NCBI GenBank assembly: GCA_029257385.1
Contig: JARIBS010000033.1
Location: 1-64,000, forward strand
Direction: 5' to 3'
DNA: 64,000 nucleotides
DNA from: Thiorhodococcus sp.
GTDB taxonomy: Bacteria > Pseudomonadota > Gammaproteobacteria > Chromatiales > Chromatiaceae
The position numbers and the translations under genes were made by a program. The notes beneath the pieces were generated by a model. The model saw only the letters and a list, made by a program, of their open reading frames with translations. It was not told the origin of the DNA and did no database searches. Positions 17,906-28,580 of the stretch are shown here, in pieces. The number at the start of each line of letters is the position of its first letter. The stretch's first letter is position 1.

Positions 17906-20900
17906 CAGGGCGTCGGCTGGACGATCTCCACGCTTGCTGTATCCGTCCAGGCCCGCAGCCGTGGCCGGTACATATCCTCGACCCGTGCCGCCGGATGGGT
18001 GAAGACACCGGGTGAGACGGCACGCAGACGATAGGCGAGCTGGAACTGCTTGGCGGCGCTCGCCGAGCGATTCAGGGCGGCGACGAAGCGATCGGCCCGA
18101 AACTCGGTATGCGCCGTCTGCTCCTCCAGACCCAGCCAGGGGATGTCTTTGATATCGCCCGCCTTGACGAGGTTGGGATTGTCGATTTCGAGTCCGGCGG
18201 GTAGCGGATCGTCCACGATCAGTCGTGCCTGCCGCTGCTGGCTCGCCGTGACCGTGATGACGGCCACCAAGCGCTCGCCCTGCGCGATGCTGGACAGATC
18301 GACGCGTCGGCCATCGAGATCATAGTAGGCCCGTTCGATACGGTAACCGTTGCCGCCCGCAGGCTCGGGAACACGCGGTACGCCGGTGACCGTGACCAGC
18401 GCATCGAGTGACGCGCTGCCGCGATTTTCAATCACCAGCGGCTGGCCGCTCAGGGTGGCGTTATCCACGCGACGATAGAGCGATCCCTGGCACGGCTGTC
18501 CATCGACGACCAGCTCCGGTTGCGCCGCGTCTTGAATGAGCGCGTGCGCGGCGAGCAGCAGCCAGGCTTGTTCCTGGGTGCTGCTGTGGCTGGCGCCCAA
18601 CCACTGAGCCGCCAGCCGTCGTGCCAATGCCTGGATGTCCACCGCCGGGGTATTCACCTCGGCGGCAAGGGCCAGCAGCGCGGCCCCGTCGCGCAGCTTC
18701 GAGCCGAAGTCGACACGCCACTGGCCGTCGTCCTCGGTGGTCGCGAGCATCCCCAGTGCGTTGCGAAAGAGCGCGTCGGCACGCGGGCGGTCGCCATAGA
18801 GCGCCAGTCCAGCCCCGAGTTGCGCTTTAGCCAATGGGGTTGCGAAGGCGTCGAGCTTGGTGTCGGCGTAGTAACGCAGATCTCCGATTGCCGCGCGGGC
18901 GTTGCGGGCCAGCACATAGAGTGCGTAGGCAATGTCCTGACCGCCGGAGCTGAAATCCGGGGCGTAGGCCACCGCGTTGCGCAGATTGTCGAGCGCCATG
19001 CCGAAGGCGACGTCCGGAATCTCCTGGCCGGACTCGCGGGCGCGGGTCAGGAAATCGGTGACATAGGCATCGAGCCAGAGATCGCCGCTATCGGCGCTTC
19101 CCCAGGCACCGAAGCTCCCATTACTGGATTGATGACTCAGAATCTCGGTGATCGCGGTACGCACACGCTGCCTGGCCTCTGACTCGCCGGTGAGTGTGAT
19201 CGAGCGGGCGACCTCGTTGAGATAGAGCAGTGGCAGTGCGCGACTGGTGATCTGCTCGGTGCAGCCGTAGGGGTAGCGATCCAGCGACAGCAAGAGTCCG
19301 GCGACATCGAGTCGTCCAGCACCCCCGATCGACACCAGCAGCGAACCCGTGCCGGGCATTCGGCTTGCGAGCAGATTGGTGTCTAGGTTCAGCGTACCGC
19401 CCGCTGGCAGGGCCATCACGCGCGTCTCGCTGGTCGGCGGTGCGTTCGAGCGCACCGGCACTTGGAGCGTCTTGAGCAGATCCTCGCCCGCTGGTGTGCG
19501 CAGGTCGATGGTCAGTTGGTCGTCGCCCACGGTCTCGGCCACGATCGGCACCGCGATCCGGTCGCGCCCACCCTTGGGCAGCGTCAGTCGGGCCTCGGCG
19601 GCTTCGGGCGGGATCCGGGTGTGCCCGCCGGTCGTGGCGACACGCAGATCGATCTCGCCTGCCGGGCCTTCGACATGCGCCAGGCTCATGAGCAGGCGCG
19701 AGCGATCTCCGGGGGCTAAAAAGCGCGGCAGCGAGGGCGTGACCACGATGGGATCGCGCACCAGAAGATCCCCGACGGCATGTCCGACACCGTCTGCGCT
19801 CCAGGCCATCGCCATGACCCGCAGAGTGCCGTTGAAGTCCGGGATCTCGACCGAGACACTCGCCCGTCCATCACGATCGACTTTGAGGATGCCCGAGTGA
19901 TAGGCGACCAGCTCTTCGGTCGGCGGCGGTCCCGTCAGCGAGAGCAGACTGCCGTCACCGCCTGAGCGCACGACGCCGGGCACGCCCTGCATGCGGTCGA
20001 TGAGCTGGCCGTAGAGATCGCGGATCTCCATCCCGAGTTGGCGCTGGGCGAAATACCAATCATCCGGTGCCGGGGTCTGATAGCGGGTGAGGTTGAGGAT
20101 GCCCTGGTCAACGACCGAGACTGTGGCATAGGCCGCCTGCCCGTCGGCGAGGTTGGCGACGGAGATCGGGATTTCGATGCGCTGGCGGGGCTTGACTGTG
20201 CCCTGGAGCGCGGGCGGAAGGTCGAGTGACAGCGCCAGTTTGCGCTCTTGTGGATCGACCGCGCCCCAGGCCAGACCGATGGCGCGCGCGGGCATGCGTC
20301 GCGCCTCGAGATCCATCGGGCGATAGAGCACGGCCGTCACATAGGCGCCCGGCCCCCAATCGGCAGTCACCGGCAGCGTGACGGATGCGCCCGACTCGGG
20401 GACATTCACCGCCTGCATAGCGATCACCCGGTCGTCGATCACCATGACCAGAGCCAGTCCGGGAAAGCGCGGCTCGATCCTGACCTGGGCCTGCTCGCCA
20501 ATCTTGTAACGCGCCTTGTCAAGCGAGACCTTGAGCAGGTCTGGCGTATCTTGCGCATCAGGTTTGACGTACCAGCCGGCCTCGAACTCCAGGTCCACCG
20601 GCAGCACCCCGCCGTCCTGCCTCTCGAGCGTCAGACGATAGGCGCCCCATTCGACTGGAGACTCGATCCGCCCGGCATCGGTGGGTCCGACATCGAGCGC
20701 GCCGTCGGCGACACGCTCGGTGGTGGTCATCGGCTCATAGTTCCAGGTGCCCTCGGAGGCATACCACTGGAAGTTGGTGCGCAGCCGCGCAAGTGTCCAG
20801 CGCACGCCCTCAAGCGCGGTCCGCTGGCCGCTCGGGTCAATGGCGATTACCTCAAAGCGGGCATTGCCGCCTTCCTCGACCGAGCCATCGAACAGCGGCT

Positions 20901-23409
20901 TGATGCCGATGCGTGTCTGTCTGGATGCCACCGGCAACGACAGCGTGCGCTCGACGGCTCGGCCGCCGTCTTCCAGCACCCGCACCTGGATGTTCGCTTT
21001 CAGCAGTTTGCTGGTGGGCGGAGTCTCGGGGAGATCGAGCACGATTCGGGCCTTGCCTTCGGCATCCGTGCGCGCCGATGGCAGGGGAGCGCCGGTGGGA
21101 TCGAGTGGTTCACTCTCCAGTCCGAATCGGTAACCTGCAAAACCAGCCAGTCGATCAGTCGGCTGCAACTGGATCTCGCCCTCGAGCGTGAGTCCCGCCG
21201 CTGGCGCGCCATAGAGGAATCGGGCATCCAGCGCGATCTCGGGCGGTGCGTCGGGATCAATCGACTGGGTTTGGGGGGCGAGATCGAAGGTCAGGCGCTC
21301 TGGCTCGAAATCCTCGACCAGAAAGGCGAGATTGGCCAGCGCTGGTTCCTTGGGATCACTGTAAATGGCCGCGCGCCAAGTCCCGCGCGCGACGGTTTTG
21401 CCAAGCGCCACGCTGGCCGAGTGCCCGCCCTGACCCTCATCGCGCGTGAGGATGCGTGCGTATTCCAGCCCGTCCGGGCGCTTGACCACCAGGGTGATGG
21501 GCAGATCGGTCACCGCGCGCGCCCTGGCGTCGCGAATCAACGCCGTGAGATGCACCGTCTCGCCTGGCCGATAGGCACCGCGCTCACTGACCAGATAGAC
21601 GTCCAGCGGCTTGGGCGAAGGGCGCCCGTCGACGCCCCGGTCGCTAAGATCGAAGGGCGTCTGGGTCAGATCGAGAAAGGCATAGTCGCTGTCGTCACTC
21701 TCGGCGACCAGCAGGGCCGGGGCGTTACCGCCGGTGCCGCGCAGCAGTCCGGGTTCAAACTGGGCGTGACCTTCGGCATCCGTGATGGCGCGACCTAAAA
21801 TGGCGTTGTTCGCCGCGACCAGGCGCAGTTGCACCCGCTCGACCGGTTGCGCGCTCGAGAGCGAGCGCACCAGTGCATGCAGTCCATCGTTTCCAGCAAA
21901 TGAGGCAAGCCCGAGATCCGTCACCACAAACCACTGGGTGGCGCGTGCCTCATCGTCTTTGGCGCTGTTGTGAGGGCGTGCTGTCATGGCATAGACGCCA
22001 GGCTCGAAGTCCTCAATCAGCGCGCCGATCGGGACCGCCGTGGTGACCTCCCGGTTGAGTTCCGAGACGACCTCAACGGTGCCGCTCCAGATCGACTCGC
22101 CAGTACGCTCTTTAATGCGCTCAGTGTCCCACTCGCTGAGCTGCTTGCGAAAGACATCATCGGCGATCGTCTGTGTCAGTGCGCGGTCGCCGATGCGGTA
22201 GAGATGTGCCTCGAGTGTGTCGGTGTTGACCGAGACGACTGGAATGGCCGCATCGCCGCCTTTGGGCAGCACATAGGCACGCCCCAGAAAGCGCACCATG
22301 GGCGCACGGTCACGCACATAGATATCCAGATTGGAGCTTTTGATCAGACGCTCTCCGTCTGCCGCGGGGAGTCCGGCACGGACCGAGATCCGGTAGCGCT
22401 CGCCGTGTTTCACACCGTCGATACAGATTTGCTTGGCCTCGACCTCAATGGGCAGATCGGTGCGATCGGCGACGCGCACAAAATCGGCCAGGTTGGCGGT
22501 CTGGGTCGCGAGCGCATCGCTGAACTGGACGCAGATCCGGGGGCTTGCGGCGTCCGAGTCGACCTTGTGCTCGGTGATGCGAAAGCCGTGCTCGGCGACG
22601 AGCGTGTCGTAGGTCTGGCGCACGGTGCGCGTCTCGATCAGGGCCAGCGAAGCGCGCGTTGCACGGATCGCCCCGCGCCATTGCGCGCGTTTGGCGAGCG
22701 TACGCCCGAGAAGCGCCAGGACGGTGGCGCGTGATTGCCCATCGTCGCTACGCAGATAGGCGTTGACGGCGGCGCTGGTGGCCTGTTGCTGGAAGCGCTG
22801 CCGGGCCTGCCAGTCGGCGGGCTTGGCCGCCATGGAGGCATTCGCTAGTTCACTCCAGAGACGGCGATTGTGCGGGTTCAGACGCAACGCTTGGGTATGG
22901 AGGGCGGCGGCACGCTCCGGTTGCCCGGCCTGCATCGCGGACTCGGCTTGGCTGACCAGGGCCGCGACAGTAGCGCCAGGTTGCCCGGCGGTCTGAATGC
23001 GCGCCGCGAGCTTGCGTGCCTCATCCAGCTCGCGCGGCGGAAGAAAGCCCAGCTCGGCGGTCCGCGCCGCGCCAGTGTCGGCGCTGGAGAGCGCACCATC
23101 GACGATGCGCCCCGAGACCGCCCCGGTGAATGGACGCGGGTCGGCATGGCGCTCTTTGAGGAAACACCATTGTGTCTTGGTGTTGTAGGTAAATGCCTGA
23201 CAGCGGGTGTCCTGTTGGCACGCGGCCTTGCAGACGTCCAGTGACACTGATTTCAACGTGGCGTAGTCACTGCCGAAATAGTCCGTGCCGGGTGTCAGGA
23301 CAAGTTCGCGAGCCGTGACGGGCGCGTGGGCGAAAATCCCTAAAAGCGCCCCGAAGAGCCAGAGTAAAACCAACGGTTTGAGCGTTGTTGTGGATGACTG
23401 ATTATGCAT
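17905..23409 (-). CDS. yfhM: Large bacterial alpha-2-macroglobulin with PAN domain and thioester motif
   Basis: An 1834-residue exported protein that in studied relatives traps proteases. The signal peptide (hydrophobic 12-30) lacks a lipobox, unlike E. coli YfhM, which is a lipoprotein. Next come a PAN/apple-like domain (about 38-110, with cysteines in VCKAACQQDTRCQAF and WCFLKE) and a TPR-like helical segment (about 150-260: LRLNPHNRRLWSELA). The macroglobulin beta-domains follow. The thioester CXEQ motif occurs in YPYGCTEQ, with Cys1383. The fused N-terminal part and overall length exceed E. coli YfhM (1653). A GGGG ribosome-binding site precedes the ATG. Confidence 0.93.
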   Translation of the reverse strand: MHNQSSTTTLKPLVLLWLFGALLGIFAHAPVTARELVLTPGTDYFGSDYATLKSVSLDVCKAACQQDTRCQAFTYNTKTQWCFLKERHADPRPFTGAVSGRIVDGALSSADTGAARTAELGFLPPRELDEARKLAARIQTAGQPGATVAALVSQAESAMQAGQPERAAALHTQALRLNPHNRRLWSELANASMAAKPADWQARQRFQQQATSAAVNAYLRSDDGQSRATVLALLGRTLAKRAQWRGAIRATRASLALIETRTVRQTYDTLVAEHGFRITEHKVDSDAASPRICVQFSDALATQTANLADFVRVADRTDLPIEVEAKQICIDGVKHGERYRISVRAGLPAADGERLIKSSNLDIYVRDRAPMVRFLGRAYVLPKGGDAAIPVVSVNTDTLEAHLYRIGDRALTQTIADDVFRKQLSEWDTERIKERTGESIWSGTVEVVSELNREVTTAVPIGALIEDFEPGVYAMTARPHNSAKDDEARATQWFVVTDLGLASFAGNDGLHALVRSLSSAQPVERVQLRLVAANNAILGRAITDAEGHAQFEPGLLRGTGGNAPALLVAESDDSDYAFLDLTQTPFDLSDRGVDGRPSPKPLDVYLVSERGAYRPGETVHLTALIRDARARAVTDLPITLVVKRPDGLEYARILTRDEGQGGHSASVALGKTVARGTWRAAIYSDPKEPALANLAFLVEDFEPERLTFDLAPQTQSIDPDAPPEIALDARFLYGAPAAGLTLEGEIQLQPTDRLAGFAGYRFGLESEPLDPTGAPLPSARTDAEGKARIVLDLPETPPTSKLLKANIQVRVLEDGGRAVERTLSLPVASRQTRIGIKPLFDGSVEEGGNARFEVIAIDPSGQRTALEGVRWTLARLRTNFQWYASEGTWNYEPMTTTERVADGALDVGPTDAGRIESPVEWGAYRLTLERQDGGVLPVDLEFEAGWYVKPDAQDTPDLLKVSLDKARYKIGEQAQVRIEPRFPGLALVMVIDDRVIAMQAVNVPESGASVTLPVTADWGPGAYVTAVLYRPMDLEARRMPARAIGLAWGAVDPQERKLALSLDLPPALQGTVKPRQRIEIPISVANLADGQAAYATVSVVDQGILNLTRYQTPAPDDWYFAQRQLGMEIRDLYGQLIDRMQGVPGVVRSGGDGSLLSLTGPPPTEELVAYHSGILKVDRDGRASVSVEIPDFNGTLRVMAMAWSADGVGHAVGDLLVRDPIVVTPSLPRFLAPGDRSRLLMSLAHVEGPAGEIDLRVATTGGHTRIPPEAAEARLTLPKGGRDRIAVPIVAETVGDDQLTIDLRTPAGEDLLKTLQVPVRSNAPPTSETRVMALPAGGTLNLDTNLLASRMPGTGSLLVSIGGAGRLDVAGLLLSLDRYPYGCTEQITSRALPLLYLNEVARSITLTGESEARQRVRTAITEILSHQSSNGSFGAWGSADSGDLWLDAYVTDFLTRARESGQEIPDVAFGMALDNLRNAVAYAPDFSSGGQDIAYALYVLARNARAAIGDLRYYADTKLDAFATPLAKAQLGAGLALYGDRPRADALFRNALGMLATTEDDGQWRVDFGSKLRDGAALLALAAEVNTPAVDIQALARRLAAQWLGASHSSTQEQAWLLLAAHALIQDAAQPELVVDGQPCQGSLYRRVDNATLSGQPLVIENRGSASLDALVTVTGVPRVPEPAGGNGYRIERAYYDLDGRRVDLSSIAQGERLVAVITVTASQQRQARLIVDDPLPAGLEIDNPNLVKAGDIKDIPWLGLEEQTAHTEFRADRFVAALNRSASAAKQFQLAYRLRAVSPGVFTHPAARVEDMYRPRLRAWTDTASVEIVQPTP

Positions 23410-23701
23410 GTATACGACCCCTGAGTTCAGAATGATGAATCGAGCATGCCAATTATTTAATTGTTTGATTTAAAAGAATAAAGAGCCATCAGGCGAGGTG
23501 CTTTACAAGTCTGCGTCGGGCACGAATCGTGGAGGCTGCGACACGGATCTGGTTTTGGCTAATTCGTCAAGTACACGCTTTTCCCTTAACACGTAGTTTC
23601 AGTAAGGGTTAATATCTATACGCTTGACCGAATCAATGGTCGAGCGCGCAGTGCAAAAAGGCCATCGGCCATTTTCCACAACCCATTCAGGAGGGTTCGT
23701 C
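23410..23701. promoter_or_regulatory. Divergent AT-rich intergenic region
   Basis: This 292-base gap between yfhM (minus) and a membrane protein gene (plus) is AT-rich, especially at 23450-23490. It presumably carries promoters for both directions. I could not fix a convincing -35/-10 pair by eye, and see no gene or repeat in it. Confidence 0.4.
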
Positions 23702-24307
23702 GTGTCTAGCTCCGCAAAACAACAAAGCTCCATCATGCTCGCTTTACTTCCGCTCGTGATTCTCTATGCCTGCTCCGTCGTCCTTTTCGCCATCGCGCGC
23801 GAAGACCTCGCTAGCACGACGCTGTACTGGGAACTCGCCATTCCGCTGGTTGCGATCATTTCGCTCATTACCGGTTGGTCGGCAGTCAGCGCACGAGGCG
23901 ACTCGCGTTTGATGTACCTGCTCAAGCAAGTCCTGATTTGGGGGAGCTTGATCTGGCTGCTCATGCTGTTCCAAACCATGGGGTTTGATACCGATCTTGG
24001 CGAGCAGAAAACGACCATTAGCCTGATCTTCCTGCTGGTTTTTGTGTCGCTGCTGATCGGTATACAGCTCGATTGGAAAATGTTCTTCTACGGCGCCTTC
24101 CTTGGTCTCTGCGCCTACCTGCTCGCCGATGCGAGCCATTCGGCGATTCTAAACAAGATTGGCGACAGCTTTGGCATCGTAGACGCTCAAAGCAAACCAC
24201 TGGCCATGGTCATCGGACTTGCCCTGGTGGCATTTTTGATCAGCGCTTTCATCCTCATCAGTCACCGAGCCGCTATCATGAGCCGGCGTAATCACGCCGC
24301 TTCCTGA
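23702..24307 (+). CDS. Uncharacterised inner-membrane protein with about six helices
   Basis: A 201-residue protein dominated by hydrophobic segments, starting around residues 12, 40, 75, 102, 122 and 165, so it should sit in the inner membrane. I do not recognise a family. The start was set at a GTG (VSSSAKQQ) because a strong CAGGAGGG ribosome-binding site lies 7 bases upstream. An in-frame start at 23624 would add 26 residues without such a site. It is alone on the plus strand between two minus-strand operons, and the transglutaminase gene converges on it. Confidence 0.75.
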   Translation: MSSSAKQQSSIMLALLPLVILYACSVVLFAIAREDLASTTLYWELAIPLVAIISLITGWSAVSARGDSRLMYLLKQVLIWGSLIWLLMLFQTMGFDTDLGEQKTTISLIFLLVFVSLLIGIQLDWKMFFYGAFLGLCAYLLADASHSAILNKIGDSFGIVDAQSKPLAMVIGLALVAFLISAFILISHRAAIMSRRNHAAS

Positions 24308-24400
24308 ACATCCAGTGACTTGATGCTGATGCGTATGGATACGCTCAGATCAGCAGTGGGGCGTACAGTCGATGGGATTATCCCTTGCCCCTGGTTCCGG

Positions 24401-24432
24401 GCTGTTTGATTCCTGGACCGGAATCAAGCAGC
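24401..24432. terminator. Hairpin between convergent genes
   Basis: GCTGTTTGATTCC (24401-24413) pairs with GGAATCAAGCAGC (24420-24432), 13 pairs with one G-U, and a six-base loop. It lies at the meeting point of the plus-strand membrane gene and the minus-strand transglutaminase gene, 8 bases beyond the latter's stop. There is no T-run on either side, so it would be a structure-only or RNA-stabilising element. Confidence 0.6.
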
Positions 24433-24439
24433 CTCCCGA

Positions 24440-26449
24440 TCACTTGCGACGCTTCCGAGACTGCTTGGGGCGCGGACTAAAGTCGCGCAATAGTGCGCTC
24501 AGTCGCACCAGTGCGGCGTCGACGTCTGCCCGCCCATAGCGGGCCGGGATGTAGAGCGCGAGGAATCGGCTCGCGGGTGCACTCAAGTCGGGACGCTCGC
24601 TGGCCAGACGCTGGCCGTAATCGCTCGGCCCTTCGTGATGATGACGCGCAACACCGGCGCGGGCGAGCCGTGCGCAGAAGCGCTCATAGAGGACGTCGAG
24701 TGGATCGCGCTCTGGCGTGTCGCGCATCAGCGCAAGCATCACGATCCCCAACGTCAGTGACACCGCCACAATCATAAGCACCGCCAGGCCGTATTCGCGC
24801 AAGGCGCCGAGACCGATCCGATCGAGCAGTGCGAACTGGTCCTCGGAGGAGAAATCCAGAACCCAGTTCTGCCAGGTGGCATCGAGTGTGTCGCCCAGCA
24901 AACGCAGGTTGCGCGCCAGCCGCGCGATCATGCCGTGCTCATCGAGATCAAAGCGCACCGATGAGCTGGCCCCCAAAAGGCGCGCGGCGCTTTGTCGGTC
25001 GATCCGCGAGGGGTCAACGGATGCGGTTGGATCCACGCGCACCCAGCCGCGTCCACCGATCAGCACTTCCACCCAGGCGTGCGCGTCGGATTGGCGCACG
25101 ATCTTGTACCCACCGAGGTCGTTGTCCTCGCCGCCCAGATAGCCCAGCACGATACGCGATGGGATGTCGGCGGTGCGCATGAGCAGCGCGAAGGCGCTGG
25201 CGTAGTGCTCGCAGAAGCCGCTGCGCGTCTCGAACAGGAACTCGTCGGCTGGATTGGCGCCGAGACGCGGCGGGATCAGAGTGTAATGGAATGCCTCGCG
25301 ATTGAAAAAGGCGAGCGCCCGCTCAACGACCTGCCACTCTGTGCTGCTTTGAGCCTTCCAGTCGGCGACCAGGACACGCATGCGCGGCGTGATGTTCTCG
25401 GGCAGGCGCAGCGCCAACTCGCGGATGCGGGGGCTGGCATCAGGGGTGCGATAGTCCAGCGCCGAGCTGACGCGATAGCGCTTCAAGGCGTTGACCGGTT
25501 GCTCAGAGACGACCTGGAATTCGGGCGTTATGTGCGCATCGTCGGGACTGGCGACCGGCATGTCCAGGGCAAACAGCCAGCGCTGTTTGGTCGGCTCCAG
25601 AACGACCTCGTAGTCGATCATACTGGCTGCTTCGGCCAGTGCGATCGACTCGACGCCGTCGCTGTACGGATTGCCGGGAGTCCAGCGCCGCCCGTCCATC
25701 TCCCAGAGCACCGGGCCGCGCCAGTAGAGCTGATTCGACCCCGGCGGCGGGCTGTCGAAACGCACGCGAAAGGCCAGCTCACCGTTGACGACCAGGTCGC
25801 TGATGTCGCCGGGTTCCATGGTGTCGGACATCCCGGTCATGGCCGAGTCCCGATCCAGACCGAGATGCCACAAGGGTGCATCCAAACGCGGAAAAAGCAG
25901 GAACAGAACCAGAGTGAGCGGAACCGCCTGAAGTGACAGGCCACCGGCAATGCGCGGCGCCGAGCGCAGATCCGCCCGTTTCAATCCGCCATTGAGATCG
26001 ACCAACAGGGCGACGGCGGCGACAGCGACAATGCCCAGATAAACCGCCAGGGCAAAAGATTCGTCGAAAAGGAACTGCACGACGATGAGAAACCCCAGCA
26101 GGATGGTGACCAGGCGCAGATCGCGCTTGGTGTTGAGCTCCAGTAGCTTGAGCGTGATCATGGTCGTAAACAGCGCCGCGCCGCCGTCCTGTCCGGCCAG
26201 GCTGTGGTAGCCATGCAGACAATTGGCCACGCCCGCGAAGGTCAGGAGGATGCGGACCGCGGCTCCCGGCATGGCCGAGGGCCAGCGCAAACCGGCCAGC
26301 CGGACGCAGAAGATCAACAGCAGGAAGGCGTTGATCTGCCAATGCATGAAGCGCAGTAACGGCAGACAGGCGACGAGGACCAGCAGGCTGGTCCAGAGGA
26401 TCTGCCGGGTTTCGGCGCGTTCGCTGTGCGCGATGGGTGTTCTAGCCAT
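24440..26449 (-). CDS. tgpA: TgpA-type membrane transglutaminase
   Basis: A 669-residue protein with several N-terminal membrane helices (about 18-190, DUF3488 type). A periplasmic transglutaminase-like core follows, with its catalytic triad in GFCEHYASAF (Cys), DAHAWVEV (His) and VRVDPTA (Asp). After another membrane helix (about 555-580) there is a cytoplasmic tail. It is the third gene of a MoxR-DUF58-TgpA operon, a common bacterial arrangement thought to assist envelope protein maturation. The ATG at 26449 overlaps the DUF58 stop by 8 bases. Confidence 0.92.
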   Translation of the reverse strand: MARTPIAHSERAETRQILWTSLLVLVACLPLLRFMHWQINAFLLLIFCVRLAGLRWPSAMPGAAVRILLTFAGVANCLHGYHSLAGQDGGAALFTTMITLKLLELNTKRDLRLVTILLGFLIVVQFLFDESFALAVYLGIVAVAAVALLVDLNGGLKRADLRSAPRIAGGLSLQAVPLTLVLFLLFPRLDAPLWHLGLDRDSAMTGMSDTMEPGDISDLVVNGELAFRVRFDSPPPGSNQLYWRGPVLWEMDGRRWTPGNPYSDGVESIALAEAASMIDYEVVLEPTKQRWLFALDMPVASPDDAHITPEFQVVSEQPVNALKRYRVSSALDYRTPDASPRIRELALRLPENITPRMRVLVADWKAQSSTEWQVVERALAFFNREAFHYTLIPPRLGANPADEFLFETRSGFCEHYASAFALLMRTADIPSRIVLGYLGGEDNDLGGYKIVRQSDAHAWVEVLIGGRGWVRVDPTASVDPSRIDRQSAARLLGASSSVRFDLDEHGMIARLARNLRLLGDTLDATWQNWVLDFSSEDQFALLDRIGLGALREYGLAVLMIVAVSLTLGIVMLALMRDTPERDPLDVLYERFCARLARAGVARHHHEGPSDYGQRLASERPDLSAPASRFLALYIPARYGRADVDAALVRLSALLRDFSPRPKQSRKRRK

Positions 26450-27419
26450 ACTCGAAAAGCGCCAGTCGTGTGAGACAGCGTTGTGCGTGAGTGGTCCCCA
26501 GCGCCGGCTGCTCGGCCCCATCCGGAAGCCGCAGACCAAAGCGCACCCCAGCGTCGCTGGCGTCGAGAACCTGACGGGTCATCAGCGCGAGTCGGGTCTC
26601 GGGGTCTGTGCCATGGAGACGGGACCAGTCGATCCAGACCTCCTGGCCCTGCTCGCCGCCGTACTCTTTGACCAGGAGTCCGCGCTCGCGGGCGAACGCC
26701 TTCCAGTCGATATGCCGGGGGGAGTCTCCATGCCGGTAGGCGCGCAGACCGATGTAGTCCTCCGCACCAGCGCCGCTCGAGCGTTTGGGCCGGCGATCGT
26801 CCCCGGCGTCATGGCTCGGCTCCGGCGCGCGCGCCGCAGGCATGGGGTAGACCAGGGTCGCCGCATCCACGCTCACATGGCACCAGGCGCGAAACAGATG
26901 CATAGGGTGGCGGGTCTCGAGGATCAGTGACTCCAGCCGCAGCAGGCCCCGTCGCTGTGCTGGAACGGCGAGCTTGACCAGCCGCTGGTCGCCGGCGGGC
27001 ACACAGACTGGCGGCGGGCCGTCTTGGTCCTTGCGGACATGGATGTCATGGCGCAAGCGGCGCCCCTCGGCGCGCAGGCTGACCTCGAAGGCGGCGCTCT
27101 CGCCCGCAAAGACGGCGGGGCCGCCGCGCACCTGCAGCGTCATCCTGAGCAGATTGAGCCAGGCGTGATGCATCGCGATCAGCCCGACCGCGATCAGAAA
27201 AAAGGTAAAGAGCAGCCCGAGGTTGTTCTGGTAGTTGAGCGATCCCAGCAGCATCACCATCATGACCGCGCCATAGGTCATTCCGGCCCTGGTCGGGAGG
27301 ATATAGATCTGGCGCGTACCCACCCGTGCAATGCCATCGGTGCCGGTCGGCACCCGGCGCAGCAACGCATCGAATCGACGTCGTAAAGTGGCCTTGAGGG
27401 TGCGCAGTGAAGCGGACAT
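26442..27419 (-). CDS. DUF58 domain protein
   Basis: A 325-residue protein with two adjacent membrane helices near the N-terminus (about 40-80) and the DUF58 signature in GAEDYIGLRAYRHGDSPRHIDWKAFARERGLLVKEY. DUF58 proteins have a von Willebrand A-like fold and occur with MoxR ATPases. The ATG at 27419 (MSASLRTLKA) was chosen; the frame is open 66 codons upstream, but that part does not resemble the family and runs back toward the moxR end. Function is inferred only from the operon. Confidence 0.9.
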   Translation of the reverse strand: MSASLRTLKATLRRRFDALLRRVPTGTDGIARVGTRQIYILPTRAGMTYGAVMMVMLLGSLNYQNNLGLLFTFFLIAVGLIAMHHAWLNLLRMTLQVRGGPAVFAGESAAFEVSLRAEGRRLRHDIHVRKDQDGPPPVCVPAGDQRLVKLAVPAQRRGLLRLESLILETRHPMHLFRAWCHVSVDAATLVYPMPAARAPEPSHDAGDDRRPKRSSGAGAEDYIGLRAYRHGDSPRHIDWKAFARERGLLVKEYGGEQGQEVWIDWSRLHGTDPETRLALMTRQVLDASDAGVRFGLRLPDGAEQPALGTTHAQRCLTRLALFEYG

Positions 27420-27501
27420 GAAACGCAACCGAATCAACCTTTTCTCAATCTCGGCGAGCGACGTTTGCCATGTCGCGCGAAATCCTTGTCTGAGCGTCGG
27501 A

Positions 27502-28458
<957 letters not shown>

Positions 28459-28580
28459 TGGCGGGTGACTCCCTGGGTATCGAGCAGTCTGTCTGGGCGT
28501 GGAAAAATTGCGCTTCTCAATCGTCTCTATCCTGTGGTTTGGGTTAGACTTATCGGCTTTGTTGGCTCGGACGTGCTGTG

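Noticed and set aside
20248..21798. Plus-strand open frame of 516 codons opposite the alpha-2-macroglobulin gene
   Set aside because: Antisense shadow of a clearly real gene; composition reflects third-position GC bias on the other strand.
28459..28580. oriC next to mnmG
   Set aside because: The gap has no repeated TTATNCACA boxes and is too short.
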